Shown in pieces: positions 1 through 6,748 of a stretch of 8,273 bases of DNA. Numbering within the stretch: position 1 is the first letter of the stretch; each line of letters opens with the position of its first letter. A program made the translations under genes and the position numbers. A model generated the notes under the pieces. That model ran no database searches. It saw only the letters and a program-made list of their open reading frames with translations, and was not told where the DNA came from. This DNA comes from Lachnospiraceae bacterium (GTDB lineage Bacteria > Bacillota > Clostridia > Lachnospirales > Lachnospiraceae), in contig DPZM01000123.1 of NCBI GenBank assembly GCA_003535955.1, forward strand, positions 2,552-10,824, in the 5' to 3' direction.

Positions 1-1221
1 AGGAGGGTAGATGAGAAGAGGATCATCTCCTGCGTTTCAAGATGCATCAATCCCTATGAGGATAATGAAGCCTTCTTAAAATGTGCAGCCAATAAGGACT
101 TAAGGTTTATCGTCAGCAACACAACGGAGGCGGGCATAGTGTTTGATCCGGACTGCAGGTTTACGGATGAGCCGGCCTCAAGCTTTCCGGGTAAGCTGAC
201 CAGGTTTCTCTATGAGAGATACAGGAATGGCCTTCCGGGATTTATAATCCTTTCATGCGAGCTTATCGACAGGAACGGGGATGAGCTGTTCTCCTGCGTG
301 ATGAAATATATCAGGCATTGGGGGCTTCCGGATGATTTTGCCGGGTGGACGAGGGATGAGAATATCTTCTGCTCCACGCTTGTTGACAGAATAGTCCCCG
401 GATATCCGGGGAGTGAAGCCGAAGAGATATGTGAAAAATTAGGATACAGGGATGACCTTCTTGATGCGGGCGAGGTATATGCATCATGGGTCATAGAGGG
501 ACCAAAGACGATCTTAGATGAGTTTCCCGCTGATAAGGCAGGTCTTCCCGTAATTCTTACGGATAATGTGGATCCATATAAAAAACGCAAGGTGAGGATC
601 CTGAACGGTGCCCATACATCAATGGTCCTTGCGGCATATCTTGCCGGCAGGGATATAGTAAGGGACTGCATGGAGGATGACTGCATAAGCGGATATATGA
701 GGAAGGCCCTTTATGATGAGATAATCCCCGTGCTGACGGGGCTTGATGAGAAGGAGCTTAAGGTCTTTACCGAAGCTGTTTTTGACAGGTTTGCCAACCC
801 CTTTATAGACCATGAACTTCTGTCGATCGCACTTAATTCAACTGCCAAGTGGAAGGCCAGAGTTATGCCGTCATTGCTTGAATACTATGAACAGAAGGGT
901 GAACTGCCAAGGATCCTTACGTTTTCTTTTGCCGCCTATCTGAGCTTCTACCATTGCGGCAGGGAGCAGGTATCGGGAGCCCTTAAGGGGGACAGGGACG
1001 GACATACTTTTCTTATAAAGGATGATGAATGGGTTCTTGAGGAATTCCTGCGGCTTAAGGATGCAGGGCCCGATAAGCTTACGGATGCCATTACGGATAA
1101 TGAAAAGATGTGGGGGGATTCCCTAAAGAAGCTTCCCGGCTTTAAGGAAGCGGTAAGGGATGACCTTGAGCTCATCGCGGATAAGGGAATGTATGAAGCG
1201 ATGAGAAGGATACAGGCTTAA
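1..1221 (+). CDS. uxaB: Tagaturonate reductase (altronate oxidoreductase), 5'-truncated
   Basis: Catalyses NADH-dependent reduction of D-tagaturonate to D-altronate in the cytoplasmic galacturonate branch of hexuronate catabolism. The frame is open from base 1, so the start lies upstream. 406 codons are present, against about 480 in the family, so roughly the first 80 residues (most of the Rossmann nucleotide-binding part) are missing. A GTG at 139 is an internal valine, because the conserved motif SNTTEAGI lies just before it. Other family motifs are FCSTLVDRIVPGYP, GPKTILDE, and KVRILNGAHT, which carries the Lys-x4-Asn-x2-His active-site pattern of long-chain polyol dehydrogenases (K codon at 589, N at 604, H at 613). 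EEIIPVL, NPFIDHELLSIALN and the C-terminal DKGMYEAMR also fit UxaB. The reading frame is intact to a TAA stop. It is followed 35 bases later by uxaA, presumably in one transcript. The identification is firm; NADH preference is from the family. Confidence 0.95.
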   Translation, partial: RRVDEKRIISCVSRCINPYEDNEAFLKCAANKDLRFIVSNTTEAGIVFDPDCRFTDEPASSFPGKLTRFLYERYRNGLPGFIILSCELIDRNGDELFSCVMKYIRHWGLPDDFAGWTRDENIFCSTLVDRIVPGYPGSEAEEICEKLGYRDDLLDAGEVYASWVIEGPKTILDEFPADKAGLPVILTDNVDPYKKRKVRILNGAHTSMVLAAYLAGRDIVRDCMEDDCISGYMRKALYDEIIPVLTGLDEKELKVFTEAVFDRFANPFIDHELLSIALNSTAKWKARVMPSLLEYYEQKGELPRILTFSFAAYLSFYHCGREQVSGALKGDRDGHTFLIKDDEWVLEEFLRLKDAGPDKLTDAITDNEKMWGDSLKKLPGFKEAVRDDLELIADKGMYEAMRRIQA

Positions 1222-1245
1222 GGAATTCATAAATACAGAGATTGT

Positions 1246-1250
1246 GGAGG
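1246..1250 (+). promoter_or_regulatory. Ribosome binding site of uxaA (decides a TTG start)
   Basis: GGAGG lies 6 bases before the TTG at 1257. An earlier in-frame TTG at 1242 would overlap this site and has no Shine-Dalgarno of its own, so 1257 is the better start. Confidence 0.75.
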
Positions 1251-1256
1251 AAGATC

Positions 1257-2738
1257 TTGGATACGATTAGGATATCTTCTGAAGATAATGTTGTGGTAGC
1301 TCTTCACGATATAAAAAGGGGGGAGACGATAAAGGGGGATTATGACCCGGTCGTTACCCTTGAAGATGTGGGCCGGGGACATAAGATAGCAATAAAAGAC
1401 ATCGGCATAGGCGATCCCGTGATCAAATACGGTAACAGGATAGGTCTTGCAAGTGATGCCATAAAGGCGGGTAGCTTCGTCCATACACACAATGTAAGGA
1501 CTGCCCTTACCGAGAAGGCAGGTTATACCTATGAACCTGCCTTTAACGATATGCCGGCTGCAGATAAGAGAACCTTCATGGGATACAGAAGAAGGGACGG
1601 AAAGGTGGGCATCCGTAACGAGATATGGATAATACCGACCGTGGGATGTGTCAATTCCATAGCACAGAGCCTTGTCAGGGACAATCAGGATCTTGTGGGG
1701 GGGTCTGTTGACGGAATATATACGTTCACACATCCTTACGGCTGTTCACAGACCGGAGATGATCATGAGACCACAAAAAAGATACTTACAGCCTTGGTAC
1801 GTCATCCCAATGCAGGAGGAGTTCTGGTCCTTTCGCTGGGATGCGAGAACCTCACAATGGACCAGTTTAAGGAGGAACTTAAGGAATGGGACAGTGACCG
1901 TGTCAAGTTTCTGATCTGTCAGAAATCCGAGGATGAGCTCAGGGAAGGAAGGGCTCTGCTGGAAGGATTGTGCAGGTATGCAGGCTCTTTTGAGCGGACG
2001 GTTACAGATGCATCGGAACTTATAGTAGGACTCAAGTGCGGCGGTTCCGACGGCCTGTCGGGTATCACTGCCAATCCTGCCGTCGGACGTTTTTCGGACA
2101 GGCTCATATCAATGGGTGGGTCATCCATACTTACGGAGGTTCCCGAGATGTTCGGAGCCGAGTCCCTGCTCTTTAACCGGTGCAGGAACAGGGAGATATT
2201 TGACAGGGCAGTGGACATGGTCAATGACTTCAAGAAATACTTCGTTGACCACGGACAGACGGTGTATGAGAACCCCAGTCCCGGCAACAAGGCCGGAGGC
2301 ATAACGACTCTTGAAGATAAATCCTGCGGATGTGTACAGAAGGGGGGAAGCTCCACGATAGTTGATGTTCTTAAATACGGAGAGGGAGTCAGGTGCAAGG
2401 GACTTACTCTTCTGTCAGGCCCCGGGAATGATATGGTATCAACCACGGACCTTACGGCAGCAGGTGCTCATATGATCCTCTTTACGACAGGAAGGGGAAC
2501 CCCTTTCGGGGCTCCGGTTCCCACACTGAAGATATCCTCAAACAGTGAATTGTATAAGAACAAGGGTAACTGGATAGACTTTAACGCGGGAATGATAGCT
2601 CAGGGCAGTGAGACAATAGAAGAAGCCGCAGACAGGCTTCTTGAACTGGTTCTGTCCACGGCTTCCGGACTTAAAACAAAACAGGAAATAAACGGATACA
2701 GGGATATTGCCATATTAAAGGATGGGGTAACCCTGTAA
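1257..2738 (+). CDS. uxaA: Altronate dehydratase
   Basis: Dehydrates D-altronate to 2-keto-3-deoxy-D-gluconate, the step after UxaB; family members need a divalent metal, typically iron. The TTG start at 1257 gives 493 residues, close to the usual 495 or so. Residues 1 to about 90 form the SAF domain (begins near DNVVVALHDIKRGE, ends near GSFVHTHNVRT). After a linker, the large UxaA/GarD-type domain starts at GYRRRDGKVGIRNE. Conserved motifs are THPYGCSQTGDDHE (His159, Cys163), LGCENL (Cys196), GLKCGGSDGLSGITANPAVG (Cys261), GGITTLEDKSCGCVQKGG (Cys357, Cys359), FTTGRGTPFG and NKGNWIDFNAG near the end. The SAF domain argues for UxaA; a galactarate dehydratase of the same superfamily is less likely, given the adjacent uxaB. 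The gene is complete and intact, and its stop is 5 bases from the stop of the convergent GGDEF gene. Confidence 0.95.
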   Translation: MDTIRISSEDNVVVALHDIKRGETIKGDYDPVVTLEDVGRGHKIAIKDIGIGDPVIKYGNRIGLASDAIKAGSFVHTHNVRTALTEKAGYTYEPAFNDMPAADKRTFMGYRRRDGKVGIRNEIWIIPTVGCVNSIAQSLVRDNQDLVGGSVDGIYTFTHPYGCSQTGDDHETTKKILTALVRHPNAGGVLVLSLGCENLTMDQFKEELKEWDSDRVKFLICQKSEDELREGRALLEGLCRYAGSFERTVTDASELIVGLKCGGSDGLSGITANPAVGRFSDRLISMGGSSILTEVPEMFGAESLLFNRCRNREIFDRAVDMVNDFKKYFVDHGQTVYENPSPGNKAGGITTLEDKSCGCVQKGGSSTIVDVLKYGEGVRCKGLTLLSGPGNDMVSTTDLTAAGAHMILFTTGRGTPFGAPVPTLKISSNSELYKNKGNWIDFNAGMIAQGSETIEEAADRLLELVLSTASGLKTKQEINGYRDIAILKDGVTL

Positions 2739-2779
2739 CCTGATCAGGAGGAACTACGCGCTATGATCTTTCGGCGCGT
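2739..2779. repeat. Palindrome and short inverted repeat at the convergent gene junction
   Basis: CCTGATCAGG at 2739-2748 is a perfect 10-base palindrome spanning the gap between the uxaA stop and the opposing stop codon. A second inverted repeat pairs ACGCGC (2756-2761) with GCGCGT (2774-2779) around a 12-base loop, inside the last codons of the GGDEF gene. Neither is followed by a clear T-run on either strand, so a terminator role for the convergent transcripts is possible but weak. The repeats themselves are directly visible; their function is a guess. Confidence 0.3.
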
Positions 2780-5113
2780 CTTCTTGACTTCATAGAGTAT
2801 TTCATCGGCCCTTCCGATAAGTTCGGTTATCGAAGCATCCGGGGAGCATGTGAATTCAACATATCCCGTTGAGAATTCGACATAGAAGGGCTTATAGTTA
2901 ATATCGTTAAGCGCCTTACATTTATCCTTCATATCCTTTATGATCTTTTCGGGTTTTTCCTTACCCGTGATCACCATGAAGGAAATGAATTCATCTCCTC
3001 CGACCCGTCCGGAAAAACCGGGCAGGCGGAAGGTCTTTTTCAGTATTTCGGCAGTATTAGTAAGAGCATAATCACCCTCCCCGTGTCCGAAGAGGTCATT
3101 TATCTGCTTTAAGTGATCAAGGTCTGAGAAGAAAATGACGGCCTTTTTACCGACGTTTTCCTTATTGGCCATTATGAGGCGTTCCATAAAGCCTCTCCTG
3201 TTATACAGGCCGGTAAGCTGGTCGTTTGAAGAGATAAAGTTTAAGATTTCGTTCTTATCTTTAAGCATCTTAAGGGTATCTTCAAGCTTTTTCTTGGCTT
3301 CCGTTTCCTTTTTGCTTATCTGCAGGTAAGCCTGTGCGGTGCTTATCTGAAGGCCAATGCCATAGAGGATACCTACAGATCCGGCATCCGTTTCGCACAG
3401 CATAAGACCATACTGGTATTCCTCGGCGAAGAGTATAAAAGCTACGTAGCGGTGCCCGGGAGTCTTCGGATATCTTGATCCTATCCCGTCTTTCATGGAT
3501 ACGACAGGCCGCTTATCCGGGGCATAGGATATTATCTCACCGTCAACATATTCGCTTGCAAGATACATCTCCTTGGGACAGGTAAATACCTTGCCGCGCG
3601 GATAACGCTTGGGTGTCTTCATCAGGTAGAGATATGCGCTCTTTGCTCCCTGACCCTTAATATGCTCCATGGCAAGACGGTAGAAGTTCTTCTCATTGCC
3701 GACATTCTCGATCATTTTCTGTATCATGGCAGGGGCCATCCAGTTCTTGCGTTGGAGAATATTGTAGGTTTCGGCGCTCTCATGCATAACATAGGACTCA
3801 ATATATGTGTCCGTGACTTCGAAAACAAGTGCTTCGAGCATCAGGGCTTCCTTTTCGGCTGTAGAAGCCATCAGCTGTTCTATTACCTGGTGAACGGTCT
3901 CGGCAAACCTGGAAATATTGAGATATTCTTCGGTAACGGAGACAAAGAGCTCGCGAACGAGCTTTAAGGCCTGTGCGCCTATATAGTGTCTGCTTTCTTC
4001 GGTAAGGATACCTGACCGTATCTTCAGCATAAGCTCTATAAAGTTAATATAGTATTCCTTACACAGGGAATTGGTTTCTTCCGTATTAATGCTTCGAAGA
4101 GACGACTGGGCTGCAAGGGTAGCGGCAGCCTCTATATTGGAACGGTCTTCATGATCGGAAAGCATCTTCAGAATTTCTAACATAAGTGTCTGACCGTGGG
4201 CACTGTAATATGCGCATCCGCATGATCCCCTCTGCTTGAAACGGGCAGGGAGCATGATCTGTTTGGGCTTATGTTCCTTACATACGGAAACGGCAAGCTT
4301 AAGGGCCTTATAACCCATATCAAGTCCGTCCTGTTCCGCTGTTGTAAGGGGCGGATCCATACGCTGGGCAAGCTCTATATCGTCATAACCGGTTATGGCG
4401 ATATCCTTACCTATCACAAGGCCGCGCTGCTTGCATACCCTGTAGGCACTTATCGCCATCTCGTCATTGGCGCTTACTATGGCTTCGGCATCCGGGTTAT
4501 CATCCAGCAGTTTATTTACGATCTCATCAACATCTGTGGAGTAGTCACCGTATCCGATCATGGAATCGGTTACCGGAAGCCCGTTACGTTTCATGGCATC
4601 AAGATAGGCAGTCCTTCTCTCTGTAGCATCGGTGTTGTTTAGGGGACCGCTTATATGAAGTATCTTTTTATAATTGTGGTGGCAAATAAGATGCTCCATG
4701 ATGTTCGTCATGCTGCCGTAGTTATCACTCATTATATAGCTGTCTGATGAGCCCTCCTCGTATTCTTCGAGGATTATGAGAGGAACCTGCCTGAACTTGC
4801 TGAAGAATTCCTCCTTATCATCCTGATCGAAATAAATGCACAGGGTCCCGTAGGATATGATGAGAACATCCAACTTGCTTATCAGGGCATAGTCATACAG
4901 GTCATTGAACTGGTAGTGGTAGGACATTGTGCCGGAAGCATTGCTCTGTTTCCAGAAATCGAAGGCATTGCCCTGGGCGCCCAGAAAGAGCGTGACGTTT
5001 ACATTCTCACCGCACGCTGCTTCATATATCCCCTCGATCAGTTCCTTGGGATGCTGGGTATGGATATTACCGAGCATAACACCAACGTGATATATCCTGT
5101 CTTCTTTGGCCAT
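2744..5113 (-). CDS. Cytoplasmic LacI-type substrate-binding sensor fused to a GGDEF diguanylate cyclase
   Basis: Predicted soluble enzyme making cyclic di-GMP from two GTP under control of a bound small molecule. The ATG start is supported by GGGAGGA 4 bases upstream, giving 789 residues. Residues 8 to about 296 resemble the type-1 periplasmic-binding/LacI sensor fold; the hallmark is SANDEMAISAYRVCKQRG, then ITGYDDIELAQRMDPPLTT, closing at RGSCGC (about 294-299). No helix-turn-helix precedes it, and no signal peptide or membrane segment is visible. Residues about 300-470 are helical and unrecognised. About 470-605 looks GAF-like (YVAFILFAEEYQYGLMLCE). A charged coiled coil at about 592-628 leads into the GGDEF domain (631-785), with DQLTGLYNRRGF, metal-binding SDLDHLKQIND, FGHGEGD and an intact GGDEF at 705-709. 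The inhibitory I-site RxxD reads RLPG, so product feedback is probably lost. It sits between uxaBA (convergent) and potABC (divergent). Domain calls are firm, cyclase activity likely, ligand unknown. Confidence 0.9.
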   Translation of the reverse strand: MAKEDRIYHVGVMLGNIHTQHPKELIEGIYEAACGENVNVTLFLGAQGNAFDFWKQSNASGTMSYHYQFNDLYDYALISKLDVLIISYGTLCIYFDQDDKEEFFSKFRQVPLIILEEYEEGSSDSYIMSDNYGSMTNIMEHLICHHNYKKILHISGPLNNTDATERRTAYLDAMKRNGLPVTDSMIGYGDYSTDVDEIVNKLLDDNPDAEAIVSANDEMAISAYRVCKQRGLVIGKDIAITGYDDIELAQRMDPPLTTAEQDGLDMGYKALKLAVSVCKEHKPKQIMLPARFKQRGSCGCAYYSAHGQTLMLEILKMLSDHEDRSNIEAAATLAAQSSLRSINTEETNSLCKEYYINFIELMLKIRSGILTEESRHYIGAQALKLVRELFVSVTEEYLNISRFAETVHQVIEQLMASTAEKEALMLEALVFEVTDTYIESYVMHESAETYNILQRKNWMAPAMIQKMIENVGNEKNFYRLAMEHIKGQGAKSAYLYLMKTPKRYPRGKVFTCPKEMYLASEYVDGEIISYAPDKRPVVSMKDGIGSRYPKTPGHRYVAFILFAEEYQYGLMLCETDAGSVGILYGIGLQISTAQAYLQISKKETEAKKKLEDTLKMLKDKNEILNFISSNDQLTGLYNRRGFMERLIMANKENVGKKAVIFFSDLDHLKQINDLFGHGEGDYALTNTAEILKKTFRLPGFSGRVGGDEFISFMVITGKEKPEKIIKDMKDKCKALNDINYKPFYVEFSTGYVEFTCSPDASITELIGRADEILYEVKKTRRKIIARSSS

Positions 5114-5117
5114 ACTG

Positions 5118-5124
5118 TCCTCCC
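5118..5124 (-). promoter_or_regulatory. Ribosome binding site of the GGDEF sensor gene
   Basis: The minus-strand sequence is GGGAGGA, 4 bases before the ATG at 5113. It is strong and fixes the start; no earlier in-frame start is needed. Confidence 0.7.
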
Positions 5125-5139
5125 GTGTTTTTTTATTTT

Positions 5140-5168
5140 ATTATACTTGCTTTGGAAATATAATTAAA
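5140..5168 (-). promoter_or_regulatory. Promoter of the GGDEF sensor gene
   Basis: On the minus strand a perfect -10 TATAAT (5145 down to 5140) lies 17 bases from a weak -35 TTTAAT (5168 down to 5163). This is the vegetative sigma factor layout. Transcription would start near 5133, giving a leader of about 20 bases before the ATG. The poor -35 suggests modest basal expression or help from an activator. Confidence 0.6.
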
Positions 5169-5197
5169 GGAGTTTTTACGTAAGTTAAGAGAATACT

Positions 5198-5225
5198 GTT
5201 ACAGAATCGTAATTGATGCTATAAT
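5198..5225 (+). promoter_or_regulatory. Promoter of the potABC operon
   Basis: A perfect -10 TATAAT at 5220-5225 is preceded by TGC, making an extended -10 (TGn). A -35-like GTTACA (4 of 6 matches) sits at 5198-5203, with 16-base spacing. The start would be near 5232, leaving a leader of about 23 bases. The -35 overlaps the small symmetric element CTGTTACAG (5196-5204 when read outward). Confidence 0.65.
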
Positions 5226-5239
5226 CTTGGTAATTCTGT
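5201..5239. repeat. Inverted repeat flanking the potA -10 box
   Basis: ACAGAAT (5201-5207) and ATTCTGT (5233-5239) are exact reverse complements separated by 25 bases. They bracket the extended -10 element and the predicted transcription start. An operator for a dimeric or looping repressor is conceivable, but a 7-base match in an AT-rich promoter can arise by chance. Confidence 0.3.
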
Positions 5240-5241
5240 TT

Positions 5242-5246
5242 GGAGG
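5242..5246 (+). promoter_or_regulatory. Ribosome binding site of potA (decides between nearby starts)
   Basis: GGAGG lies 8 bases before the ATG at 5255. The in-frame ATG at 5249 is only 2 bases away and the TTG at 5240 overlaps the site, so both are unlikely starts. Confidence 0.75.
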
Positions 5247-5254
5247 TAATGCCG

Positions 5255-6703
5255 ATGAGTGTAGCCAATACGATAATAAAGCTTAATGATGTTAAAAAGA
5301 GTTATGACGGTAAGCTTAATGTTATAGAAGACTTAAGTCTCGACATAAATGAGGGTGAATTCGTGACTCTGCTTGGGCCGTCGGGCTGCGGTAAGACAAC
5401 TATTCTGAGGATGATAGGTGGTTTTGATAAGCCGACGTCAGGTAAGATACTTATAGACGGAAGTGATATCTCCGATCTTCCTCCAAATGAGCGCCCGGTT
5501 AATACGGTTTTCCAGAAGTACGCCCTGTTTCCCCATCTAAATGTATACGATAATATAGCCTTCGGTCTTAAATTAAAAAAGCTTTCCAGGGCGGAAATCA
5601 CTAAGAAGGTTAAGGAAGTTCTTGAACTGGTCGATCTGGAAGGGTTTGAGAAGCGAAGTATCGGAACACTGTCGGGCGGACAGCAGCAGCGTATAGCCAT
5701 AGCGAGGGCTGTGGTCAATGAACCCAGGGTACTCCTCCTTGATGAACCCTTAAGTGCTCTGGATTATAAAATGCGTAAGGAAATGCAGCTTGAGCTTAAG
5801 AACATGCATAAGCGCCTTGGCATAACCTTCATTTTCGTCACCCATGATCAGGAAGAAGCACTGACTATGTCCGATAAGGTTGTCGTAATGGCTGACGGCA
5901 AGATCCAGCAGGTAGGTACTCCGGAAGAGATATATAATGAACCGGCCAACGTCTTTGTGGCTGACTTTATAGGTGAGAGCAATATATTTAACGGTGTTAT
6001 GACCGGTAAGATGAAGGCTGCCTTTGCCGGCTCGACATTTGAATGCGTGGATGACTATGAACAGGGCAAGAAGATAGAGGCGGTAATACGTCCGGAGGAT
6101 GTTCAGGTTGTTGATCCCGGAAAGGGTCAGCTTACGGGCGAAGTGACCAGCGCGGATTTTAAGGGTACGTTTTATGTCACATTTGTGCAGTGCGGCAAGT
6201 ATGAGATGGAGGTTCACTGCCTGGATCATTATTCCCCCGGAACGACAGTAGGCCTGTCGGTGCTTCCGGATAATATCCATATAATACCTTATGATATGAC
6301 GATCAACAATTTCCATGGAATTATTGACGGCTTCGTTGACGGCAAGGGTCTGTTTCTTGTATTTGATGATTTTTCCCGGTTTGTGGATCCATATATCCTG
6401 TATCCGCATTCCCGGGTGAACAGGGGACGGCTTATTGATGAAGACGGAAATCCTATCGATTATCACGGCAGGGATGTTATTGCTTTCTTCCGGCCCGAGG
6501 ATGCCGAAATGTCCGATGATGATAAGGAAGGGGATATAGTCGGAAGGATTGTGTCATTCCATTATATTGGCGATCATTACAGCTATATCATAAGATCGGA
6601 CCACGAGACGGATTATGTTGTTGACGATGAAGATCTGTGGAATCAGGATGATAAGGTAAGTGTTCTGTTGCCGGAGAATAAGATCCATTTCAGACTGATT
6701 TGA
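5255..6703 (+). CDS. potA: Spermidine/putrescine-type ABC transporter, ATP-binding subunit with extended C-terminus
   Basis: ATPase that powers import of polyamines through the PotB-PotC channel, on the inner face of the membrane. The ATG at 5255 gives 482 residues. The nucleotide-binding domain spans about 1-235: Walker A GPSGCGKTT (41-49), Q-loop in VFQKYALFPHLNV, signature LSGGQQQR (from 139), Walker B LLLDEP with catalytic Glu164, D-loop SALD, and switch His197 in FVTHDQEEAL. QVGTPEEIYNEPANVFVADFIGESN leads to the TOBE region that marks the PotA/CysA/MalK-like subfamily. Classical PotA is about 380 residues; the extra 100 or so appear to be a second TOBE-like copy. NIFNG (243) and RPED (279) are echoed by NNFHG (351) and RPED (413). 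First gene of potABC, 45 bases before potB. An iron or sulfate ATPase is the alternative, but PotB- and PotC-like neighbours favour polyamine. Confidence 0.88.
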   Translation: MSVANTIIKLNDVKKSYDGKLNVIEDLSLDINEGEFVTLLGPSGCGKTTILRMIGGFDKPTSGKILIDGSDISDLPPNERPVNTVFQKYALFPHLNVYDNIAFGLKLKKLSRAEITKKVKEVLELVDLEGFEKRSIGTLSGGQQQRIAIARAVVNEPRVLLLDEPLSALDYKMRKEMQLELKNMHKRLGITFIFVTHDQEEALTMSDKVVVMADGKIQQVGTPEEIYNEPANVFVADFIGESNIFNGVMTGKMKAAFAGSTFECVDDYEQGKKIEAVIRPEDVQVVDPGKGQLTGEVTSADFKGTFYVTFVQCGKYEMEVHCLDHYSPGTTVGLSVLPDNIHIIPYDMTINNFHGIIDGFVDGKGLFLVFDDFSRFVDPYILYPHSRVNRGRLIDEDGNPIDYHGRDVIAFFRPEDAEMSDDDKEGDIVGRIVSFHYIGDHYSYIIRSDHETDYVVDDEDLWNQDDKVSVLLPENKIHFRLI

Positions 6704-6734
6704 TCCAAGTGGTTTTTAAAAAAAATTTCCGGAC

Positions 6735-6739
6735 AGGAG
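6735..6739 (+). promoter_or_regulatory. Ribosome binding site of potB (TTG start)
   Basis: AGGAG lies 9 bases before the TTG at 6749. No ATG or GTG with a comparable site is nearby, and the translated N-terminus (MKKYIFDRR, then a hydrophobic helix) is typical of a permease. Confidence 0.6.
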
Positions 6740-6748
6740 AACAATACG

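Noticed and set aside
139..141. GTG as the start of the first gene
   Set aside because: The frame is open upstream to base 1 and encodes conserved UxaB sequence (SNTTEAGI) before it; this is an internal valine.
1227..1733. 168-codon open frame on the minus strand within uxaA
   Set aside because: It lies antisense to a firmly identified gene, resembles no family I know, and is explained by the codon bias of uxaA.
5050..5113. A LacI-type helix-turn-helix at the N-terminus of the GGDEF protein
   Set aside because: The sensor fold begins within the first ten residues (YHVGVMLGNIHTQHP), and the well-placed ribosome binding site rules out a longer N-terminus.
5240..5251. Earlier potA starts (TTG at 5240, ATG at 5249)
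   Set aside because: The Shine-Dalgarno GGAGG at 5242-5246 overlaps or sits too close to both; 5255 has proper spacing.
5750..6466. 238-codon open frame on the minus strand within potA
   Set aside because: It is antisense to conserved PotA coding sequence and has no recognisable domain or good ribosome binding site; treated as a shadow frame.
6704..6748. T-run and A-run between potA and potB as a terminator
   Set aside because: The stretch is only an AT-rich TTTTTAAAAAAAA tract with no GC-rich stem, and potB is evidently in the same operon.
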